From contig JAWWCA010000007.1 of NCBI GenBank assembly GCA_033720695.1, positions 1 through 30,627 of the forward strand: a stretch of 30,627 bases of DNA, in the 5' to 3' direction. Below are positions 1-8,959 of this stretch, piece after piece. The notes below the pieces were generated by a model, which was given only the letters and a program-made list of their open reading frames with translations, was not told the DNA's origin and searched no databases. This stretch comes from DATGQT01 sp033720695. GTDB taxonomy: Bacteria; Bacteroidota; Rhodothermia; Rhodothermales; Rubricoccaceae. Position 1 is the stretch's first letter; each line of letters starts with the position of its first letter. Both the position numbers and the translations under genes were made by a program.

Positions 1-149
1 GCTTCAATGTTGTAGCAAGAAATCCAAAGGCAGAGGCAGGTGCAGTGTTGGTTCGAGCAATACATCCTGAAAATGGAATTGAAATTATGAAACAAAACAG
101 AGCCAAAGATGACCTCAGAATTCTTGCTAATGGACCTGCCAAATTAGCT
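1..149 (+). pseudogene. C-terminal fragment of a methylpurine-DNA glycosylase (MPG/AAG family), cut at both ends
   Basis: Read from codon 3-5, the frame gives FNVVARNPKAEAGAVLVRAI, then GIEIMKQNR and LANGPAKL. These match the C-terminal third of the Aag/MPG 3-methyladenine DNA glycosylase fold, a base-excision repair enzyme that removes alkylated purines. The family normally continues with a T-Q-A-L-like helix and more residues, but homology stops near base 146 and the frame runs into unrelated high-GC sequence up to a stop at 423-425. The 5' part lies outside the window. Base composition is about 41% GC over the first 120 bases, against well over 65% in every gene that follows, and the codons favour A or T in third position. 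The fragment therefore comes from another replicon or organism, by transfer or by mis-assembly, and is not functional as it stands. Confidence 0.72.
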
Positions 150-196
150 CGTTTAGGGCGTTTTTCCAAGGAAACCGGGAGCAAACCGAGGGGTGC

Positions 197-218
197 TTCG
201 ACTCCCGGCATCTCCACA
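197..218 (+). other. tRNA/tmRNA 3'-end-like block, possible attachment site or ssrA remnant
   Basis: TTCGACT (197-203) has the form of a T-loop. CCCGG (204-208) could be the 3' half of a T-stem, and CATCTCC (209-215) followed by A216 could be a 3' acceptor strand. U at the third base from the end of that strand and A as discriminator are the alanine-type identity bases of tmRNA and tRNA-Ala. The matching 5' half of the T-stem (CCGGG) is not at 192-196, where GGTGC stands; a CCGGG occurs at 175-179 instead. No 5' acceptor strand was found, so this is not an intact RNA gene. Tyrosine recombinases often use exactly this part of tRNA and tmRNA genes. A chance match is quite possible. Confidence 0.3.
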
Positions 219-225
219 TCCCCAA

Positions 226-259
226 GCCCCGTGGCACACCTCCGTGCCGCGGGGCTTTT
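226..259 (+). terminator. Rho-independent terminator, plus strand
   Basis: Arms GCCCCGTGGCAC (226-237) and GTGCCGCGGGGC (244-255) form a 12-bp stem with one G-U pair and a six-base loop, followed directly by TTTT (256-259). It lies 8-10 bases after the tRNA/tmRNA-like block, as expected for the terminator of a stable RNA. It also insulates the methyltransferase downstream. Confidence 0.8.
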
Positions 260-369
260 CTCCTTCGCGAGAGCGACTCGTTCATGGTGCAAGAGTCGGG
301 ATCTTCCCCGTCTCCCCGGATCGAATACATTGCGCTCGCTGCGACCATGGTCTGACCGGGAGGAACGCC

Positions 370-1071
370 GTGCCGTTCGCCTCGCTCCGCAGCGCTTCCA
401 GCCGCACCCTCTCCATGACCTCTAGGGGCACGTTCCGCCAGCGATTCTTCGCCTGGCTCCTCACACTAGGCGACGCCCCCTACGAGCGTGCGATGGCCGC
501 GCGCAAGCGGGGCCTTCTCGGAGACCTCGCCGGCACCGTCGTCGAGATCGGCCCTGGCACTGGGGTCAACCTCTCCTACTACCGCTCTGACGTTCGCTGG
601 ATCGGGATCGAGCCGAACCCCTACCTCCATCGTCAACTGCGGGAGGCGGCGGCCCGGCAGGGCCTCGCCATCGACCTCCGCGCCAGCGCCGCGCACGCCA
701 CCGGGCTCCCCGACGGCAGCGCCGACGCGGTCGTGAGCACGCTGGTCCTCTGCTCGGTCTCCGACGTCGAGACCACGCTCCGTGAGGTCCTCCGCGTCCT
801 CCGTCCCGGAGGACGGCTCGCCTTCATCGAACACGTGGCGGCTCCACAGGGGACCAGGAGACGCTGGGTCCAAAACTCGCTCCGCCCCGTCTGGAGCGTC
901 CTCGCCGACGGGTGCCACCCGAACCGCGAGACGTGGAGGGCGATCGAAGGAGCCGGGTTTGCCGAGGTCCACATGGAGCACTTCGAGGCCCCGACGCCGA
1001 CGGTCATCCGTCCGCATGTGGCAGGGGTTGCCCGCAAAGGGGGACCCCCGTCTCTCCCAACGGTCCGCTGA
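370..1071 (+). CDS. Class I SAM-dependent methyltransferase
   Basis: The product transfers a methyl group from SAM to an unidentified substrate. The Rossmann glycine loop VEIGPGTGVNLSYY (motif I) is followed by an acidic strand end (IGIEPNPY), a motif-IV-like segment (SADAVVSTLVLCSV) and the post-core VLRPGGRLAFIEHV. The C-terminal CHPNRETWRAIEGAGF resembles UbiE-like and METTL7-like methyltransferases, in which this helix follows a membrane-proximal segment. GTG at 370 is chosen because GGGAGGA lies six bases upstream; ATG at 415 is the alternative. The frame is open further upstream to 193, but that would overlap the terminator at 226-259. The gene stands alone and converges on pgm. The substrate cannot be read from the sequence; small lipophilic or thiol acceptors are possible. 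Confidence 0.85.
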   Translation: MPFASLRSASSRTLSMTSRGTFRQRFFAWLLTLGDAPYERAMAARKRGLLGDLAGTVVEIGPGTGVNLSYYRSDVRWIGIEPNPYLHRQLREAAARQGLAIDLRASAAHATGLPDGSADAVVSTLVLCSVSDVETTLREVLRVLRPGGRLAFIEHVAAPQGTRRRWVQNSLRPVWSVLADGCHPNRETWRAIEGAGFAEVHMEHFEAPTPTVIRPHVAGVARKGGPPSLPTVR

Positions 1072-1182
1072 GCGTTCTCGCCAGCCCTTCCCGTCGCGTC
1101 GGCGCGCGACAGTAGAATGGGCTAACGCTCCGGACACCGGCGTCGACAGCCTCCTCGGAAGGCTCTACGCGCGGCATCCGGG
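1072..1182. other. Convergent intergenic region with two short inverted repeats
   Basis: This is the gap between the convergent methyltransferase and pgm genes. It holds GTCGCG/CGCGAC (1093-1098 with 1105-1110) and AGCCT/AGGCT (1148-1152 with 1160-1164). Neither has a T tract on either strand, so a terminator role is only a guess. Confidence 0.3.
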
Positions 1183-2838
<1,656 letters not shown>

Positions 2839-2898
2839 GGAGACGCGGGGGTGAGGAGCAGACGGTGGTACGGCAGGGGCGTCGCGCCGATCCGGCGG

Positions 2899-4533
2899 TC
2901 ACCCCTCGGCTGCGCGTGTCCCGCCACCGGGAGGCGTGCGGGTGGCCCCAGCCACGAGGTAGCCCTGCGCGAGGCGGCGGTAGGCCTCGACCTGCCGCTC
3001 CTGCCAGGCTGCGTCGCGACCGAGCTCGACGGCGAGGAGGGCGGCGACCGCCGGGGCCATCTCCATCGAACGCCGGGCGTCGAGGAGGAGCTCGCGTGTG
3101 CGCCGCGCGAGGACATCCTCGACCGTCCGGGCCATCTCGTGGCGGGCGGCCCAGACCACCTGCGCCGCCACGACGGGGCGCGCCGGGTGGAGCCGCTCGC
3201 CGAGCGAGGTGTCCTCGCGGATGAGGGCCTGGAGGGCGAGGGCGTCTGCGCCGTAGGGGGCGAGCGGGCCGAACGAATGAGCCTCCTCGTGGTAGCCGTG
3301 GAGGCGGAGCGACTTCGTGACCGACTCGCGGTCGTCGAGGTCGGCCAGCGTGGCGGCCTGGTCGATGGTGTCCTCGGCCATCTTCCGGTAGGTGGTCCAC
3401 TTCCCGCCCGTGATCGTGACGAGCCCGGAGCCTGCGATGTGGAGGGTATGGTCCCGCGAGATCGAGGCCGTGTCCCCATCCTCGGCGCTCCCCACGAGGG
3501 GGCGGAGCCCGGCGAACGTGCTCTTGACGTCGGCGGCGGTGGGGTCGCCGGTGAGGTAGCGGCCGGCGTGGACGAGGAGGAACGCCAGCTCCTCCTCGAA
3601 CGGCCGCGGCTCCAGCGGCGCGTCGTCCACGGCCGTGTCGGTGGTGCCGACGAGGAGGGCGTCGTACCAGGGGATCGCGAAGAGGACGCGGCCGTCGTCG
3701 GTCTTCGGGACCATGATGGCGGTGTCGCCCGGGAGAAACGCGCGGTCGAGCGTGATGTGGACGCCCTGGCTCGGCGTGATCATGGGCCGGGCGCCGGGCT
3801 CGTCCATCCGGCGGACGGCGTCGGCCCAGACCCCCGTCGCGTTGACGACGACGCGGGCAGGGATCGCGTGCCGCTCCCCCGACTCCAGGTCGCGCGCGTG
3901 GACGCCGCGGACCTCGCCGTCCTCCTTGATCAGGCCGGTGACCTCGCAGTAGTTGACGAGGGCCCCGCCCTGCTCCGCCGCCGTCTGCGCCAGGTTGATG
4001 GCGAGGCGGGCGTCGTCGAACTGCCCGTCGTAGTAGATCACGCCGCCGTCGAGGCCCTCGGGCTCGATGGTCGGGATGAGCGCCATCGTCTTCTCCTTCG
4101 AGAGGTGCTTCGAGCGGCCGAAGCCGGAGCGGCCGGCGAGGAGGTCGTACATCTTGAGCCCGATCCCGTAGAACGGCCCCTCCCACCACGCGTAGTTCGG
4201 GACCACGAAGGGGAGGTTCGAGACGAGGTGGGGGGCGTTCTCGAGGAGGCGGCCGCGTTCCTTGAGCGCTTCGAGGACGAGGGCGATGTTGCCCTGCTGG
4301 AGGTAGCGGACCCCGCCATGGACCAGCTTCGTCGAGCGGCTCGACGTGCCCTTGGCGAAGTCGTGCTGCTCGAGGAGGAGCGTGCGGTAGCCGCGCGAGG
4401 CCGCCTCCACGGCGCAGCCGAGCCCCGTCGCCCCGCCGCCGACGATGAGGACGTCCCAGGGCTCCCGGGTCGAGGCGAGGGCGCCGAGCATGGCGTCGCG
4501 GTCCATGAGGGGCTCGGTCCGTTCGTCGGTCAC
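2899..4533 (-). CDS. glpD: Aerobic glycerol-3-phosphate dehydrogenase (FAD-dependent)
   Basis: It oxidises sn-glycerol-3-phosphate to dihydroxyacetone phosphate at the inner membrane and passes electrons to quinone. Near residue 28 is the FAD dinucleotide-binding motif DVLIVGGGATGLGCAVEAAS. The family block GTSSRSTKLVHGGVRYLQQG follows, and then the DAO-fold core with VVNATGVWAD and SGLVTITGGKWTTYRKMAED. The C-terminal half (about 400-520) matches the GlpD C-terminal alpha-helical domain. Its 544 residues are normal for the family. It lies 58 bases downstream of glpK and 60 upstream of pgm on the same strand. No glycerol facilitator glpF is in the window. Confidence 0.96.
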   Translation of the reverse strand: MTDERTEPLMDRDAMLGALASTREPWDVLIVGGGATGLGCAVEAASRGYRTLLLEQHDFAKGTSSRSTKLVHGGVRYLQQGNIALVLEALKERGRLLENAPHLVSNLPFVVPNYAWWEGPFYGIGLKMYDLLAGRSGFGRSKHLSKEKTMALIPTIEPEGLDGGVIYYDGQFDDARLAINLAQTAAEQGGALVNYCEVTGLIKEDGEVRGVHARDLESGERHAIPARVVVNATGVWADAVRRMDEPGARPMITPSQGVHITLDRAFLPGDTAIMVPKTDDGRVLFAIPWYDALLVGTTDTAVDDAPLEPRPFEEELAFLLVHAGRYLTGDPTAADVKSTFAGLRPLVGSAEDGDTASISRDHTLHIAGSGLVTITGGKWTTYRKMAEDTIDQAATLADLDDRESVTKSLRLHGYHEEAHSFGPLAPYGADALALQALIREDTSLGERLHPARPVVAAQVVWAARHEMARTVEDVLARRTRELLLDARRSMEMAPAVAALLAVELGRDAAWQERQVEAYRRLAQGYLVAGATRTPPGGGTRAAEG

Positions 4534-4591
4534 GCTGGGGGCCGCTCCGGCGGCGTCGGTCTGTGGACGGGGTGTCTCGAACGAGCAGGGG

Positions 4592-6094
4592 TCAGGAGTC
4601 GTCCGGCCGAGCCCACCCCTTCGCGCGCTCGACGGCCCGGTGCCACTCGGCCAGCCGGTGCTCGGCCTCGTCGCGGCTCATCTGCGGCTCGAAGCGGCGG
4701 TCCACGGCCCACTGCTCGGCGATCTCCTCCACGCTCCCCCAGTAGCCGACGGCGAGGCCGGCGAGGGTGGCGGCCCCGAGCGCCGTCGTCTCGGTCACCA
4801 TCGGACGGACGACGGGCACCCCGAGGAGGTCGGCCTGGGTCTGGAGGAGGAGGTCGTTGGCCGCAGCGCCGCCGTCCACGCGGAGCTCCGTGAGGGCGAG
4901 GCCGGCGTCGGCCTCCTCGGCGCGGACGACGTCGACGGTCTGGAACGCGATGCTGTCGAGGGCGGCGCGGGCGAGGTGGGCGCCCGTCGTCCCGCGGGTG
5001 ATGCCGACGACGGCGCCGCGGGCGTACGGGTCCCAGTGCGGCGCGCCGAGGCCGACGAAGGCGGGGACGAGGTAGACGCCCTCGCTGCTCTCGACTTGGC
5101 GGGCCAGGCGCTCCACCTCCGGCGCGTGCCGGACGATGCCGAGCCCGTCGCGGAGCCACTGCACGACGGCCCCGGCCACGAAGATGCTCCCCTCCAGCGC
5201 GTACTGCGTCGGCTCGTCGCCGAGCCGCCAGGCCACCGTCGTCAGCAGGTTGTTGCTGGACGTGACGGCCTCCGGGCCCGTGTTCATGAGGAGGAAGGCG
5301 CCGGTGCCGTACGTGTTCTTCCCCATGCCGGGCTCGGTGCAGACCTGCCCGAAGAGGGCCGCCTGCTGGTCGCCCGCGATGCCGGCGATGGGGATCGCGG
5401 CGGCGAAGAGCTCGCCGGAGGTGCCGCCGTAGGGCTCGCTCGACGAGCGGACCTCCGGCAGCATCGCCCGCGGCACCCCGAGCACGTCGAGGAGCTCGTC
5501 GTCCCAGGCGCCGGCGTGGATGTCGTACATCAGCGTCCGCGACGCGTTCGTGACGTCGGTGACGTGGAGCGCGCCGCCGGTGAGCTTCCACGTGAGCCAG
5601 GAATCGACGGTGCCGAAGGCGAGGTCGCCCGCCTCGGCCTTCTGGCGGGCGCCGTCCACATGGTCGAGGATCCAGCGGACCTTGGTGCCGGAGAAGTAGG
5701 CGTCGAGGACGAGGCCGGTCTTTCGCTGGAACCGCTCGGCGTGGCCCTCCTCGCGGAGGCGGTCGCAGAAGCCAGCCGTCCGGCGGTCCTGCCACACGAT
5801 GGCATTGTAGACGGGCTCGCTCGTGGCCCGGTCCCACACCACCGCCGTCTCCCGCTGGTTCGTGATCCCGATGGCGGCGACGTCGCGTGCGCGGAGGCCG
5901 CTGCGCGCCAGCACCTCTGTGGCCACGCCCGCCTGGGTGGACCAGATCTCGTTGGGGTCGTGCTCGACCCACCCCGGCTGGGGAAAGATCTGCCGGAACT
6001 CCCGCTGCGCGACCGACACGATCCGGCCCCCGGCGTCGAAGAGGATGGCGCGGGAGCTGGTGGTCCCCTGGTCGAGGGCGAGGACGTGACGCAT
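4592..6094 (-). CDS. glpK: Glycerol kinase
   Basis: It phosphorylates glycerol with ATP to sn-glycerol-3-phosphate, the substrate of the neighbouring GlpD and of PlsY (19445). At the N-terminus is the phosphate-binding loop LALDQGTTSSRAILFD. After it come the FGGY-family signatures GITNQRETAVVWDR and NAIVWQDRRT, then GTVDSWLTWKLTGG, GMGKNTYGTGAFLLMNTG and the C-terminal ATP-site segment LRVDGGAAANDLLLQTQADL. The 500-residue length is exactly that of classical GlpK. ATG at 6094 starts the conserved MRHVLALDQG. A 9-bp hairpin (6113-6141) lies directly upstream. It is the first gene of the glpK-glpD-pgm run. Confidence 0.97.
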   Translation of the reverse strand: MRHVLALDQGTTSSRAILFDAGGRIVSVAQREFRQIFPQPGWVEHDPNEIWSTQAGVATEVLARSGLRARDVAAIGITNQRETAVVWDRATSEPVYNAIVWQDRRTAGFCDRLREEGHAERFQRKTGLVLDAYFSGTKVRWILDHVDGARQKAEAGDLAFGTVDSWLTWKLTGGALHVTDVTNASRTLMYDIHAGAWDDELLDVLGVPRAMLPEVRSSSEPYGGTSGELFAAAIPIAGIAGDQQAALFGQVCTEPGMGKNTYGTGAFLLMNTGPEAVTSSNNLLTTVAWRLGDEPTQYALEGSIFVAGAVVQWLRDGLGIVRHAPEVERLARQVESSEGVYLVPAFVGLGAPHWDPYARGAVVGITRGTTGAHLARAALDSIAFQTVDVVRAEEADAGLALTELRVDGGAAANDLLLQTQADLLGVPVVRPMVTETTALGAATLAGLAVGYWGSVEEIAEQWAVDRRFEPQMSRDEAEHRLAEWHRAVERAKGWARPDDS

Positions 6095-6112
6095 GGGCGG
6101 TTGGGACAGACG

Positions 6113-6141
6113 GGGGGCGTCCGGCCGGGCACGACGCCCCC
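6113..6141 (-). terminator. 9-bp hairpin between the lipoprotein gene and glpK
   Basis: GGGGGCGTC (6113-6121) and GACGCCCCC (6133-6141) are perfectly complementary, with an 11-base loop that itself contains CGGCCG. The hairpin is 16 bases past the lipoprotein stop and 18 bases before the glpK ATG. There is no T tract on the minus strand, so it may be a terminator for the lipoprotein transcript or a structured glpK leader. Confidence 0.45.
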
Positions 6142-6156
6142 GCCGCGACGCCCGGG

Positions 6157-6597
6157 CTAGAGGATGATCGTCGCCTCGATGAAGCCTTCGGGCCCGTCGC
6201 CCTGGACGACGAGCGAGTCCTCGGCCGCCCGGAGCGCGTCGCCCGTGAACGGCCCGGTCCGGCCGATGTACCGGTAGCCGCTCGGGTCGTAGTCCAGCAC
6301 GACGACGTAGTGGCTCTGCCGCTCGCCCACGATGGCGCCGTCCGTGACGACGGTGTAGGGGAAGATCGAGGGGCTCACGTCCTCCTCGATGGCGCCCCGG
6401 TAGACCGCTGCCCCTCCGGCGTCCTGGATCTCGACGTAGAGATCGGTGGGGGAGCCGTCCTCGTCGTCGGGGAGCGGCGCGGCCGTCAACACGATCCGGG
6501 TGAAGGCGACCGGCTCCGGGCTGGACTCCACGAGCCCGGCGAAGTCACAGGCGGAGAGGACGAGCGCACCGAGCACGCAAGCGAACAGACGACGCAC
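6157..6597 (-). CDS. Small predicted lipoprotein, function unknown
   Basis: GTG at 6597 gives a 146-residue product whose N-terminus, VRRLFACVLGALVLSAC, is a short signal peptide with a lipobox (LSAC). Cys17 would be lipidated and the protein anchored in the membrane facing the periplasm or cell surface. The mature part is acidic and strand-rich, including SPTDLYVEIQDAGGAAVY and SHYVVVLDYDPSGYRY, and suggests a compact beta-sandwich. I do not recognise the family. An ATG at 6642 is in frame, but it would put 15 proline-rich residues ahead of the signal peptide and would lie upstream of the putative promoter at 6627-6634, so GTG is preferred. It sits between ppk1 and glpK on the same strand; no functional link to either is visible. 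Confidence 0.7.
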   Translation of the reverse strand: MRRLFACVLGALVLSACDFAGLVESSPEPVAFTRIVLTAAPLPDDEDGSPTDLYVEIQDAGGAAVYRGAIEEDVSPSIFPYTVVTDGAIVGERQSHYVVVLDYDPSGYRYIGRTGPFTGDALRAAEDSLVVQGDGPEGFIEATIIL

Positions 6598-6626
6598 GGG
6601 AGGGGGGGACGACGGTAGGGGGTCCG

Positions 6627-6634
6627 CGAATATA
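6627..6634 (-). promoter_or_regulatory. Putative -7 element TATATTCG for the lipoprotein gene
   Basis: On the minus strand TATATTCG resembles the Bacteroidota -7 element TAnnTTTG and lies 29 bases before the chosen GTG start. No good -33 TTG was found at the usual distance. Confidence 0.35.
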
Positions 6635-6687
6635 GCGTGCACCTCCCAACCCCCCGCACCGGCGTCGGGAGGGTCCGGTTCGCCTCG

Positions 6688-8823
6688 TCAGGCCGCCTCC
6701 TCGACGCGCTCGGCCAACAGCCGGTAGGTGTCGAACTGGGCGCGGATGCCGCGGGGCTCGGCGGGTCGGTGGTACGCGTTGGACTGGGCGGCGTCGAGCA
6801 CGCGGGCCTTGGTGTCGTCGGCCCACTGGAGGTCGAGGAGGTGGTCCAGCTCGGCGCGGAGGGCCTCGTCGTAGATGGGGAAGGCCACCTCGACGCGCCG
6901 GCTGAGGTTGCGCTTCATCCAGTCGGCCGAGGCGAGATAGAGAACGGGGTCGCCGTCGTTGTGGAACCGCCACACACGGGCGTGTTCGAGGAACCGGTCC
7001 ACGATGCTCCGCGCTCGGATCCCCTCGCTGAGCCCCTCCACGCCGGGGACCAGCCGCAGGATGCCCCGCACCATCAGCCGCACGTCCACGCCGGCCCGGT
7101 CGGCCTCGTAGAGCGCCTCGATCACGGCGTCGTCCTCCAGCGCGTTCATCTTGGCATAGATCGCGCCCCGGCGCCCCTCCTCGGCGTGCGCCACCTCCCG
7201 GTCGATGAGCCGCCGGATCCCTTTCCGGAGCGTGAACGGCGCCACGAGCAGGTGCTCGAAGGTCGGTTTCTCCTCCTCGCCGGTGAGGAAGGCGAAGACC
7301 CGGCGGGCCTCCGACGTGAGGCGCCCGTCGGCGGAGAGGAGGGCGTGGTCGGCGTAGACGCGGGCGGTCCGCTCGTTGAAGTTGCCGGTGCCGAAGTAGC
7401 CGTAGTACCGGAGGTCCCCCCGCTCGCGCCGGCCGATGAGCGCGAGCTTGGCGTGCACCTTCAGGCCGGGCATCGAGTAGTGGACGCGGACGCCGGCCTC
7501 CTCCATCCGCCCGGCCCACGTCAGGTTGTTCTCCTCATCGAACCGGGCCTTCACCTCCACGAAGACCTCGACCCGTTTCCCCGCCTCGGCCGCTGCGATG
7601 AGGGCCTGGACCACGGCGGAGTCGGTCGCCACGCGGTAGAGCGTGGCCCACACCTCCTCGACGGTTCCATCGGCGGCGGCCTCCTCGAACAGGCGAACGA
7701 CGGGGTCGTAGCGCTGGTAGGGGAAGTGGAGGAGGCGGTCGCGTGCGGCGACGGCCTCGAAGAGGGAAGGCGCGCGGGCGAGCTCGGGGTGCGGGAGCGG
7801 CGGGAACGGGGGGTCGGAGAGGGCGGGGTCGTCTGGGCGCGGGAGCGTCCAGAGGTCGGAGAGGTTGTGGTAGCGCCCGCCCACGACGAGGTCCTCGTCC
7901 TCCAGCTCCAGCCCCTCGCGGAGGCGACGGAGGATGTTGTCCGGCATGCGCGAGTCGTAGAGGAACCGGCTCGGGACTCCCTCCGAGCGCCGCTCGAGCC
8001 CCTTCCGGATCTTCTCCACGAGGTCGCCTGTGAACTCGTCCTCGACCTGGAGGTCGGCGTCGCGCGTGAGCTTGATGGCGAAGCTCTGGCCCACGTCGTG
8101 CTGTGGGAACAGCGCCGGGAGCCCGTGCCGCACGATGTCGTCGAGGAACAGCACGGCGCGCTCGCCCGGGGGCGCGAGGTCGGCGGGGAGCTCGACGAAG
8201 CGGCCGACCGGCGGGGCCGGGATCTCGACGAGGGCGCAGGCGGGCTCGCCGCTGCGGAGCTCGGCGCCCGCGGGCCACAGCTCCACGGCGAGGTAGAGCC
8301 GGCCATTCTCGAGGAAGGGGGCGAGCGGGTCGCCGACGTGGGCGTCGGTGAGGAGGACGGGGTGCAGGAGGGGCGCCACCTCGTCGCGGAAGAAGCGGTC
8401 GAGCCAGTCGGCCTGCGCCTCGCCGAGGCCGCGGGCGTCGCGGAGGTGGAGCCCGTGCCGGGCCAGGGCCGGGAGCACCTCGTCGCGGAAGACCGCGCCG
8501 AAGCGCTCCTGCTGCGCCGTCACGCGGCGGTGGAGCTCGTCGAGGAGGGCGGTGGGGTCGAAGTCGAGCCCCTTCCGCTTCTTCTTCTTCAGCCGCAGGA
8601 GGGCCCGGAGGCCGGCCACGCGGACGCGGAAGAACTCGTCGAGGTTGGAGGAGAAGATGGCGAGGAAGTTGACCCGCTCGTTGAGCGGGACGCCCGGATC
8701 CTCGGCCTCCTGGAGCACGCGCTCGTTGAAAGCGACCCACGAGAGCTCGCGGTCGTAGAGCGGCGGGTCCGACGTGACGGCGGGGGGTGCGGGGAGAGCG
8801 GCAGGAGGGATTGGCTCGGCCAT
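6688..8823 (-). CDS. ppk1: Polyphosphate kinase 1
   Basis: It reversibly polymerises the gamma-phosphate of ATP into polyphosphate. ATG at 8823 gives 711 residues, typical for PPK1. The N-terminal domain starts with LYDRELSWVAFNERVLQEA and the helical FSSNLDEFFRVRVAGLR. The catalytic C-terminal domains hold MPGLKVHAKLALIGRR, with His457 as the likely phosphorylated histidine (E. coli His435). Further on are YFGTGNFNERTARVYAD and EHARVWRFHNDGD, where the second conserved histidine lies. The frame continues upstream to 8937 but without conserved sequence. A perfect TAGGTTTG promoter element lies about 97 bases upstream (8920-8927), so ppk1 seems to be expressed separately from the histidine kinase before it. 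Confidence 0.96.
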   Translation of the reverse strand: MAEPIPPAALPAPPAVTSDPPLYDRELSWVAFNERVLQEAEDPGVPLNERVNFLAIFSSNLDEFFRVRVAGLRALLRLKKKKRKGLDFDPTALLDELHRRVTAQQERFGAVFRDEVLPALARHGLHLRDARGLGEAQADWLDRFFRDEVAPLLHPVLLTDAHVGDPLAPFLENGRLYLAVELWPAGAELRSGEPACALVEIPAPPVGRFVELPADLAPPGERAVLFLDDIVRHGLPALFPQHDVGQSFAIKLTRDADLQVEDEFTGDLVEKIRKGLERRSEGVPSRFLYDSRMPDNILRRLREGLELEDEDLVVGGRYHNLSDLWTLPRPDDPALSDPPFPPLPHPELARAPSLFEAVAARDRLLHFPYQRYDPVVRLFEEAAADGTVEEVWATLYRVATDSAVVQALIAAAEAGKRVEVFVEVKARFDEENNLTWAGRMEEAGVRVHYSMPGLKVHAKLALIGRRERGDLRYYGYFGTGNFNERTARVYADHALLSADGRLTSEARRVFAFLTGEEEKPTFEHLLVAPFTLRKGIRRLIDREVAHAEEGRRGAIYAKMNALEDDAVIEALYEADRAGVDVRLMVRGILRLVPGVEGLSEGIRARSIVDRFLEHARVWRFHNDGDPVLYLASADWMKRNLSRRVEVAFPIYDEALRAELDHLLDLQWADDTKARVLDAAQSNAYHRPAEPRGIRAQFDTYRLLAERVEEAA

Positions 8824-8919
8824 GAGAGGGGGATGTGGGGGTCGGAGGCGGCAGGGCGCGGGCCGTCGTGGAGGCGCCACCATCGGCCCCTCCACCCGCT
8901 CCTCGCCCCCGTCCGCGCG

Positions 8920-8927
8920 CAAACCTA
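8920..8927 (-). promoter_or_regulatory. Promoter -7 element TAGGTTTG upstream of ppk1
   Basis: TAGGTTTG on the minus strand is an exact match to the Bacteroidota consensus TAnnTTTG. It sits 96 bases before the ppk1 ATG and just downstream of the histidine kinase stop. No clear -33 TTG was found 17-23 bases further upstream. Confidence 0.55.
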
Positions 8928-8942
8928 CGTCCGACACGTTGC

Positions 8943-8959
8943 GGCGGCGTTACGCCGCC
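8943..8959 (-). terminator. Hairpin centred on the histidine kinase stop codon
   Basis: GGCGGCG (8943-8949) and CGCCGCC (8953-8959) flank TTA (8950-8952), the complement of the kinase TAA stop. The 7-bp stem has a tight three-base loop and no T tract. It could protect the 3' end or weakly terminate ahead of the ppk1 promoter. Confidence 0.4.

Noticed and set aside
145..216. A complete tRNA (D-arm-like TTAGCTCGTTTAGGGC, anticodon-like TTCCAAG) ending at the acceptor-like CATCTCC
   Set aside because: The 5' acceptor strand is absent, the D-loop is too short, the anticodon stem does not pair properly and the T-stem 5' half does not match. Only the 3' block is retained as a weak feature.
193..414. 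N-terminal extension of the methyltransferase from 193
   Set aside because: It would span the Rho-independent terminator at 226-259 and has no conserved sequence; GTG at 370 has a good ribosome binding site.
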